DNA of 5,031 nt. Source: Dialister sp. UBA734. GTDB taxonomy: Bacteria > Bacillota > Negativicutes > Veillonellales > Dialisteraceae. The position numbers and the translations under genes were made by a program. Where the stretch lies: contig DBLC01000067.1 in assembly GCA_002297935.1 (NCBI GenBank), positions 1-5,031 of the forward strand, written 5' to 3'. Below are positions 1-3,501 of this stretch, one piece after another; positions within the stretch are counted from its first letter, which is position 1; each line of letters starts with the position of its first letter. A model generated the notes under the pieces. That model was not told the origin of the DNA, did no database searches, and worked only from the letters and a program-made list of their open reading frames with translations.

Positions 1-30
1 AAGAAATCAAGCGTTTTGGAAAATTTTGTT

Positions 31-78
31 CTTACAGGTTCTGTAAGGGACGAAAATCGAGTTTACAGAGTCTGTAAG
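31..78. promoter_or_regulatory. Two dyads CTTACAG-n3-CTGTAAG, possible operator pair
   Basis: Two 17-bp dyads at 31-47 and 62-78, 31 bp apart (three helical turns), share TTACAG-n3-CTGTAAG. They may be operators for a gene to the left of the window; a TTGATT at the very left edge on the minus strand could be its -35. They could equally be another repeat family. Confidence 0.4.
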
Positions 79-103
79 CCCGAGAAGGGTATACTTATTT
101 TTG

Positions 104-167
104 GTGACTAGTGACTGGTGACTGGTGACTAGGGTTAGTAGCTAGGGATTGGTAGCTAGGCCCTAGG
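104..167. repeat. Two adjoining heptamer arrays
   Basis: Four GTGACTR units (104-131) are followed one base later by five 7-bp units of a second type (133-167: GGTTAGT, AGCTAGG, GATTGGT, AGCTAGG, CCCTAGG). Both hold a 7-bp register. The first matches the array at 2439-2466. Confidence 0.82.
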
Positions 168-190
168 AAATACAGACTGTAGCGGTAGAG

Positions 191-249
191 GCACTAGCGG
201 TTACCCTCTTCCTTTGGAAGGGGGGGCAGGGGGATAGCTCGCACTAGCG
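191..249. repeat. Short hairpin segment between 9-bp direct repeats
   Basis: GCACTAGCG occurs at 191-199 and 241-249, flanking 41 bp. The inner segment contains a CTTCC-TTT-GGAAG hairpin followed by a G-rich run. This may be a very small insertion with a target duplication, or just repeat structure. Confidence 0.35.
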
Positions 250-252
250 ATA

Positions 253-339
253 ATATACTATATGAGATATATGGTATAGGCGTCCGGCCACAGCGATACT
301 ACATACCAATGATAGGTCCGTAGGACATCACTGGCGGAC
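253..339. repeat. Palindrome-rich stretch
   Basis: An AT hairpin with TATACTATAT facing ATATATGGTATA (about 253-277) is followed by a nested palindrome. Its outer arms are 282-297 and 327-339 (GTCCGG.. with ..GGCGGAC), with the inner perfect hairpin GTCC-GTA-GGAC (316-326). No coding signal is seen. Confidence 0.5.
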
Positions 340-376
340 AATGCCAAGATGTGAAAGTGAAAGTATAAAAAATAGA

Positions 377-682
377 CGTCATTTCGACCGATCATATTCG
401 TGCGAAATGAAGAAAAAGGTATAAATAGATTTGGATCCCTGAGTGGAGAAATCTCGCAGCACCAGCGGTAAGGGCTTGATGACACAGTTCACGGCAGCTC
501 GCTAGATCTGCTCTTCTCGCTTTGCTCGAACGGTTATCTCACCGTTACGATTTGATACAGAAAGCCCTTCCCGCTACTGCTGCGAGTCCTTCGACTACGC
601 TCAGGATGACGAAAACTCTCCGACACATTGCGTTTCATATCTATTTCGTCATTTCGCACGAATGCGACCGGTCGAAATGACG
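377..682. repeat. 306-bp nested palindromic element
   Basis: The outer 36-bp arms (377-412 and 647-682) are inverted copies of one another and each is itself palindromic (CGTCATTTCG...CGAAATGA). Further in, AAATAGAT (423-430) mirrors ATCTATTT (639-646). The 25-bp inner arms (453-477 and 562-586) match in inverse at 22 of 25 positions. A small hairpin AACGGT/ACCGTT (529-546) sits off-centre. There is no ORF with coding character and no transposase. It resembles a miniature non-autonomous element or a large REP-type unit. Confidence 0.65.
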
Positions 683-706
683 GATACGGCTAGAGGCACA
701 CTCGAG

Positions 707-751
707 CAACCTGAGCAGCTTGAGTAACCTGAGAACCCTAAGCAACCTACC
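707..751. repeat. Nonamer array, five CAACCTGAG-type units
   Basis: Five units stand in 9-bp register (CAACCTGAG, CAGCTTGAG, TAACCTGAG, AACCCTAAG, CAACCTACC). It is the inverse partner of the array at 922-966, the two enclosing about 170 bp. Confidence 0.8.
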
Positions 752-756
752 AAAAA

Positions 757-790
757 TAAAAACCCCATCCTTTCGGACGGGATTTTTTAT
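757..790. terminator. Bidirectional Rho-independent terminator
   Basis: CCCATCC (764-770), loop TTTC, GGACGGG (775-781) has one A-C mismatch. Six T follow on the plus strand (783-788) and five T on the minus strand (763 downward, after one extra G). It may end livJ transcription about 460 nt after the stop codon, or the candidate RNA above. Confidence 0.65.
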
Positions 791-860
791 ATAAGCAGAT
801 AGCCCCATGGCCTGCCGGGACAAATATGGGAGATAGGATAAGCAGGCCAGACGGCTATTT
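757..860 (-). ncRNA. Candidate structured RNA ending in a terminator
   Basis: Read on the minus strand, ATAGCC (858-853), a 4-nt internal loop and GGCCTGC (848-842) pair with GCAGGCC (815-809) and GGCTAT (804-799) around a 26-nt unpaired pyrimidine-rich loop. This is followed within 11 nt by a terminator hairpin with a T-tract. It may be a small RNA, a 3' end of the livJ transcript, or a repeat. No convincing promoter was found; the family is not recognised. Confidence 0.35.
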
Positions 861-921
861 ACTTCCGTATTAACCAATTAACATGTTGCGTCAGCAGGTG
901 TCATTTCGTTAGAACGTACAA

Positions 922-966
922 GTTTCTTAGGTTGCTCAGGGTTCTCAAGTTTCTCAGGTTCCCCAA
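922..966. repeat. Nonamer array, five GTTTCTCAG-type units
   Basis: Five 9-bp units (GTTTCTTAG, GTTGCTCAG, GGTTCTCAA, GTTTCTCAG, GTTCCCCAA) form the inverse of the array at 707-751. Confidence 0.8.
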
Positions 967-994
967 ATGAGCTAATACCGCTAGTAGAATCACA

Positions 995-1020
995 CCTACT
1001 AACCCCTATTCTTAACTTAA
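995..1020. repeat. Dispersed 26-bp box, copy 1
   Basis: CCTACTAAC, seven variable bases, then CTTAACTTAA, as at 5006-5031. Conserved ends with a variable middle suggest a repeat family rather than a gene part. Confidence 0.6.
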
Positions 1021-1044
1021 CAGCATGATATAAAAAGGGGTATT

Positions 1045-1070
1045 GGGGCGCTTTATAAGTTGTGCGCCCC
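1045..1070. repeat. Small palindrome, GCGNCGC hairpin family, copy 1
   Basis: Stem GGGGCGC/GCGCCCC (7 bp) and loop TTTATAAGTTGT. On the minus strand it is followed by AATACCCCTTTTT, so weak terminator activity is conceivable. The loop matches copy 3 exactly. Confidence 0.8.
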
Positions 1071-1080
1071 TAAGTAAGTT

Positions 1081-1148
1081 TACACCGCTGCCTCGGCTCC
1101 CCTGTCGGGAGAGCTGCCGAAGGCTGAGGGGGCAGCTATAGCGGTATA
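1081..1148. repeat. Branched palindrome with possible three-way junction
   Basis: The outer arms ACCGCT (1084-1089) and AGCGGT (1140-1145) and the next GCC/GGC pairs enclose two hairpins: CTCCC-CTGTC-GGGAG (1097-1111) and GCC-GAA-GGC (1116-1124). It lies about 100 bp past the livJ stop. It resembles the GC-rich dispersed palindromes common in gut Firmicutes. Confidence 0.6.
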
Positions 1149-1191
1149 AAATGCCAACGGTATGACAATCCATTACGGGACTAATACCACT

Positions 1192-1219
1192 ACGCACTTC
1201 GCACTACTCACTACGCACT
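1192..1219. repeat. Heptamer array, four ACGCACT-type units
   Basis: Four 7-bp units (ACGCACT, TCGCACT, ACTCACT, ACGCACT), with a degenerate unit before, run up to a T-run about 30 bp beyond the livJ stop codon. They are related to 2538-2565. Confidence 0.82.
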
Positions 1220-1250
1220 TTTTCAGCAAAAACGAATGAATACCCACGCA

Positions 1251-2408
1251 TTATTCTACCACGTTGAATTTGCCATCCTGCATTTTCATCAGAATCAGAT
1301 CCACCACAGGGTCACGTTTTTCATCGAAGGAGAAGGTGCCGCAGACGCCTTGGAAGTCTTTCATCTGTGCCAGGGCATCGCGAATCTTCTGGTGGTCCGT
1401 GGTGGTGCCGGCCCGTTTCATGGCGTCCACTGCCATGTATACCCCATCGTAAGCGCTGGCTGCGAACTGGTCTGGTGCGCGGCCGTAAGCCTTTTTATAA
1501 TTTTCCACGAAGGTCTGTACTTTTTCATCTTTCTTATCAGCAGCCCACATGGAGGATACATACACATTGTCCGCAGCGGCACCGGCCATCTTGCCCAGTT
1601 CCGGAGAAACGAAACCGTTATCCCCCAGGACAGGCTGGTCCATGCCCATTTCTCTCATCTTTTTCAGGATGCGAGAGCCTTCCTGGTAATAGCTGCACAC
1701 CACGATAACGTCAGGATTTTTGTGCTGGATGTTGGTGAGCTGTGCAGAGTATTCGCTGTCTTTGCTGCCGAAGGTTTCCACATCAATGACCTTGACGCCT
1801 TCTTCTTCCATGGTTTTCTGGAAATATTTCTGGGCCGTCACGTGCTGTTCATTGTCGTGAGCATAGAGAATGGCAGCGGTTTTGTAGCCTAAGAGTTTAT
1901 GGGTTTTCTTCACGGTCTGTGGAATGTTCTTCGATTCCGGCACAGAGTTTCTGAAAATGCAATCACCGATATCAGTGATATTTTCAGCAGTGACAGAAAT
2001 TTCCAGAGACGGCACTTTGGCATTCTGAATGATCGGGCCAGCTGCTTTGGCTTCATTGGATGTCATAGGTCCAATGATGACAGACACCTTTTCTTGAATC
2101 AGTTTCTTGGTGGCATTCATGGAATCTGCAGGAACTGCCTTGGTATCTTCCACCATGAGATCGATGGGGAAATCCCCTTTCTTGTTGATTTCTTCCACCG
2201 CCAGGCGGACCCCTTCTTCTTCAGACTTGCCATAGGCAGCAGCGCCACCGGTGAGGGCCGCGGTGAAACCAATCTTCGCCGCATTCTTTGCCCCAGAAGA
2301 AACAGCGGACTTCGAGCCAGAACCGCCGCAGCCGGTCACGCCTGCCATCAGAATCGCTGCCATAGAGCACACACCAATAACCTTCATCATCTTTTTCATG
2401 TTCATCAT
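1251..2408 (-). CDS. livJ: Branched-chain-amino-acid-type ABC transporter substrate-binding lipoprotein
   Basis: This 385-residue protein is a type 1 periplasmic binding protein of the Leu/Ile/Val family (Peripla_BP_6 type). It captures an amino acid outside the membrane for an ABC importer. Residues 1-26 are a lipoprotein signal (KKMMK n-region, hydrophobic core, lipobox VTGC), so Cys27 would be lipidated. A Gly/Ser/Ala linker follows, then lobe 1 from about residue 45 (KIGFTAALTGGAAAYGK, then GVRLAVEEIN), the GPMTSNEA ligand-lobe motif at 113-120, YAHDNEQH at 182-189, SAYDGVY at 318-324 and GTFSFDEKRDP near the end. Length is normal for the family. The start at 2408 is chosen because GGGAGG (2417-2422) lies 8 nt upstream; Met2 and Met4 are less well spaced. 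A T-box leader precedes it. No permease or ATPase genes follow within 1,250 bp, so it is an orphan here. The family call is firm; the ligand (probably Leu, Ile or Val) is inferred. Confidence 0.93.
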   Translation of the reverse strand: MMNMKKMMKVIGVCSMAAILMAGVTGCGGSGSKSAVSSGAKNAAKIGFTAALTGGAAAYGKSEEEGVRLAVEEINKKGDFPIDLMVEDTKAVPADSMNATKKLIQEKVSVIIGPMTSNEAKAAGPIIQNAKVPSLEISVTAENITDIGDCIFRNSVPESKNIPQTVKKTHKLLGYKTAAILYAHDNEQHVTAQKYFQKTMEEEGVKVIDVETFGSKDSEYSAQLTNIQHKNPDVIVVCSYYQEGSRILKKMREMGMDQPVLGDNGFVSPELGKMAGAAADNVYVSSMWAADKKDEKVQTFVENYKKAYGRAPDQFAASAYDGVYMAVDAMKRAGTTTDHQKIRDALAQMKDFQGVCGTFSFDEKRDPVVDLILMKMQDGKFNVVE

Positions 2409-2473
2409 TTGTTTTTCCTCCCATCAATGTCCCTTTTAGTGACTAGTGACTCGTGACTGGTGACTAGGAACAT
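2405..2473 (-). CDS. Possible 22-codon leader ORF overlapping the livJ start
   Basis: An ATG at 2473 opens a 22-codon frame that ends in TGA at 2405-2407. That stop overlaps the livJ start codon as ATGA, the classic arrangement for translational coupling. A GGAGGGG (2476-2482) sits just upstream, with a somewhat short 4-nt spacing from GGAGG. About half of the peptide is encoded by the GTGACTR heptamer array (2439-2466), so the frame could be accidental. The peptide shows no recognisable motif; it is polar with a basic C-terminus (GRKNK). The livJ ribosome binding site lies within its last codons, so ribosomes translating it would cover or hand over to livJ. Expression is not proven. Confidence 0.35.
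   Translation of the reverse strand: MFLVTSHESLVTKRDIDGRKNK
2439..2466. repeat. Heptamer array, four GTGACTN units
   Basis: Four 7-bp units of GTGACTA/C/G lie within the livJ 5' leader and encode part of the possible leader peptide. The same array, same orientation and same copy number occurs at 104-131. Confidence 0.88.
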
Positions 2474-2501
2474 CACCCCTCCGCACTAGGTCTATACATT
2501 T

Positions 2502-2527
2502 GCGACGCTATATGAATTGTGCGTCGC
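2502..2527. repeat. Small palindrome, GCGNCGC hairpin family, copy 2
   Basis: A 7-bp perfect stem GCGACGC/GCGTCGC has a 12-nt loop TATATGAATTGT. It is related to the copies at 1045-1070 and 3445-3470, which share loop length and sequence but differ in the stem by compensating changes. There is no T-tract on either side, so it is not a canonical terminator. Confidence 0.75.
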
Positions 2528-2537
2528 TGCCTTCATT

Positions 2538-2565
2538 ACGCACTACGCATTACGCACTACGCATT
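2538..2565. repeat. Heptamer array, four ACGCAYT units
   Basis: Units alternate ACGCACT and ACGCATT in perfect 7-bp register, with a degenerate fifth unit before (2531-2537). The array abuts the T-tract of T-box terminator 3 directly. A related array is at 1192-1219. Confidence 0.85.
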
Positions 2566-2611
2566 AAAAAAAGCCCCCAGAAATGATCCCATCCGGTTCA
2601 TTTCCAGGGGC
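2566..2611 (-). terminator. T-box terminator 3
   Basis: A 14-bp stem, GCCCCTGGAAATGA (2611-2598) with TCATTTCTGGGGGC (2586-2573), contains two G-U pairs. It has an 11-nt loop and a run of seven T (2572-2566), the strongest of the three. Confidence 0.93.
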
Positions 2612-2640
2612 GATGATTCGCGGTACCACCCTGCTTTATC
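2566..2640 (-). promoter_or_regulatory. T-box module 3: antiterminator/terminator without Stem I
   Basis: This third decision point starts almost directly after terminator 2. The T-box element GCAGGGTGGTACCGCG (2634-2619) is identical to module 1. CAGGG (2633-2629) pairs with CCCUG (2609-2605), GCGA with UCGC (2621-2618 with 2613-2610), and the bulge is UGGUACC. It has neither Stem I nor an obvious Stem III. Its terminator has the longest stem and T-tract of the three, so it is probably the most stringent. The livJ start codon is about 158 nt downstream. Confidence 0.92.
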
Positions 2641-2657
2641 ACTTACCATAAAAATAT

Positions 2658-2691
2658 AAAACGCCCTTGCCTGCTCCCACAGGCAAGGGCG
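2658..2691 (-). terminator. T-box terminator 2
   Basis: A perfect 12-bp stem, CGCCCTTGCCTG (2691-2680) with CAGGCAAGGGCG (2673-2662), has a 6-nt loop and a TTTT tail. Its 5' arm overlaps the antiterminator pairing of module 2. Confidence 0.93.
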
Positions 2692-2760
2692 CGTCGCGCT
2701 GTACCACCTTGCATTTATACTCGGTCCAGTCGGTATGTCAAGGCATGGATACCGTCCCAT
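2658..2760 (-). promoter_or_regulatory. T-box module 2: antiterminator/terminator without Stem I
   Basis: This is a second decision point with no Stem I of its own. An upstream hairpin GGTAT/ATACC (2753-2749 with 2736-2732) resembles a Stem III, then comes the GAGTATAAATGCAAGGTGG-type antiterminator. GCAAGG (2712-2707) pairs perfectly with CCUUGC (2688-2683), GCGC with GCGC, and the 7-nt bulge is UGGUACA. The bulge keeps UGGU, but its last base is A where modules 1 and 3 have C. The A1 helix differs from module 1 by a compensating pair (A-U in place of G-C), which indicates a selected structure. The terminator at 2658-2691 overlaps it, so the two folds are mutually exclusive. Confidence 0.9.
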
Positions 2761-2779
2761 TCGAAGATTTCTTTTGGAT

Positions 2780-2847
2780 TTGTTGTTTGTTGCTTGTTGT
2801 TGGTTGTTTGGCACAAATACCAACAACTCACAACCGTCAACCAACAA
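2780..2847. repeat. Two inverted heptamer arrays inserted in the T-box leader
   Basis: Four units of TTGTTGT-type (2780-2807) and four of CCAACAA-type (2820-2847) face each other across a 12-nt spacer. In the minus-strand RNA they can pair as an imperfect stem; the top is GUUGUUGG with CCAAACAAC plus one bulge. The insertion lies exactly where a Stem I for module 2 would be expected. Confidence 0.8.
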
Positions 2848-2858
2848 CCAAGAAATAT

Positions 2859-2890
2859 AAAAGCCCCTGTCCGAAACCTCGGACAGGGGC
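2859..2890 (-). terminator. T-box terminator 1
   Basis: A perfect 11-bp stem, GCCCCTGTCCG (2890-2880) with CGGACAGGGGC (2873-2863), encloses a 6-nt loop and is followed by TTTT. The 5' arm is shared with the antiterminator of module 1. Confidence 0.93.
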
Positions 2891-3050
2891 GAGTCGTCTT
2901 CGCGGTACCACCCTGCATTATACTTTCATGGTTCATCCGTAACGGGGACTGCCGCCTTTTCTACCTGAAGAAATCTTCATTCAATCCGGAGCTCACAAGA
3001 GAGTTTCGTCTTACGCCTCATACCGATTCTCACCATCCATCGGCTCTCTG
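2859..3050 (-). promoter_or_regulatory. T-box leader, module 1 (Stem I, antiterminator, terminator)
   Basis: This is a complete T-box riboswitch that senses the charging state of a tRNA. Stem I starts with AGAGAG (3049-3044), carries the hairpin CCGAU/AUCGG (3043-3039 with 3027-3023) whose loop contains GGUG, and returns through GAAACUCUCUUG followed by the conserved GAGC (2994-2991). At about 60 nt it is shorter than typical B. subtilis Stem I. Aligned base for base with B. subtilis glyQS (GAAA-codon-...-GAGC), the specifier would be CUC, Leu (3003-3001); ACU, Thr, is the alternative register. A small hairpin follows (2979-2966). The T-box element (2916-2901) is canonical: GCAGGG pairs with CCCUGU (2888-2883), GCGA with UCGC, leaving the 7-nt bulge UGGUACC. 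UGGU predicts a tRNA with discriminator A. A terminator ends the module. Confidence 0.95.
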
Positions 3051-3105
3051 AAATGACAATCATAACACTTTTTCTTGCTCATCGCCTGTGTATTGAGTTG
3101 AGTTA

Positions 3106-3134
3106 ATCATACACGGCAAACGCCCATCTGTCAA
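3106..3134 (-). promoter_or_regulatory. Sigma-A promoter of the T-box/livJ transcript
   Basis: On the minus strand a perfect -35 hexamer TTGACA (3134-3129) and a TATGAT -10 (3111-3106) are separated by exactly 17 bases. An AT-rich stretch (about 3135-3155) lies just upstream and could act as an UP element. Initiation would be expected near 3099, about 50 nt before Stem I of the T-box at 3049. An inverted repeat GTGTAT/ATACAC (3088-3093 and 3109-3114) overlaps the -10 and might be an operator, but it is short. Confidence 0.85.
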
Positions 3135-3203
3135 ACGATTTTTTATATTATGCAGTTTTAGCATGAGTTATATCTATTCGTATGAGATTTATGCAATATG
3201 GAA

Positions 3204-3434
3204 AAGGTTATATAGTGAGGAATTCGTTTTCGACATAAGCGATGACGCGGACTGTTAAAAGGTTATTATTCAGCTACAAACGATAACCTCATATAATACA
3301 CGTAACGCTATCCCAAGGTTATAAAAGGTTATGCCTCCTTCCAATATGACATAACCCTTCATAACCTTTATAACCTTGACAACATCGATATATACAATCA
3401 TGTTTTGAGTAGGATGCAGCAGAAAAATAACCTT
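3204..3434. promoter_or_regulatory. Cluster of nine AAGGTTAT-type boxes upstream of the livJ promoter
   Basis: Seven exact copies of AAGGTTAT lie on either strand (plus: 3204, 3259, 3315, 3325; minus: 3361, 3370, 3427), and two copies have one mismatch (minus: 3283, 3351). The core 3314-3378 is an inverted arrangement: a 20-bp arm holding two boxes 10 bp apart mirrors a 19-bp arm with two boxes 9 bp apart, with one more box between. The spacing near one helical turn suggests protein binding. The cluster lies about 70-330 bp upstream of the -35, so it may be an operator or enhancer region. The factor is unknown. Confidence 0.6.
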
Positions 3435-3444
3435 TTTAGGTATT

Positions 3445-3470
3445 GCGGCGCTTTATAAGTTGTGCGCCGC
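3445..3470. repeat. Small palindrome, GCGNCGC hairpin family, copy 3
   Basis: Stem GCGGCGC/GCGCCGC (7 bp) encloses the loop TTTATAAGTTGT, identical to the copy at 1045-1070. The preceding bases GGTATTG are also shared. It sits 18 bp past the antiporter stop codon. It could cap that transcript, but no T-tract follows directly on the minus strand. Confidence 0.8.
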
Positions 3471-3473
3471 CAC

Positions 3474-3501
3474 CACCATTCCTAATTCCTAATTCCTCAT
3501 T
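3474..3501. repeat. Heptamer array (CCTAATT) overlapping the antiporter stop codon
   Basis: Two exact CCTAATT units, one CCTCATT and one degenerate CACCATT run in 7-bp register. Read on the minus strand, the array supplies the last antiporter codons and its TAG stop (3489-3491). Confidence 0.85.

Noticed and set aside
104..167. CRISPR-like array
   Set aside because: The units are 7 bp with no spacers between them and no cas genes in the window.
258..485. 75-codon minus-strand frame
   Set aside because: It lies across several palindromic repeats and has no ribosome binding site or motif.
377..682. Insertion sequence
   Set aside because: No transposase frame or remnant can be read in it; only palindromic structure is present.
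1236..1892. 218-codon plus-strand frame opposite livJ
   Set aside because: It is antisense to a clear lipoprotein gene, has no ribosome binding site, and its composition (many His, Phe) is that of a reverse-complement shadow.
2480..2530. Independent livJ promoter after the T-box
   Set aside because: TATAGA is a fair -10, but no acceptable -35 lies 16-18 bases upstream.
2557..2847. 96-codon minus-strand frame
   Set aside because: It reads through T-box terminators and heptamer arrays, which are structured non-coding RNA.
3204..3434. Replication origin with iterons
   Set aside because: The boxes do not resemble DnaA boxes, vary in orientation and spacing, and no replication gene is nearby.
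3445..3470. Rho-independent terminator for the antiporter gene
   Set aside because: The stem is good but no T-tract follows directly, and the same hairpin occurs elsewhere as a repeat.
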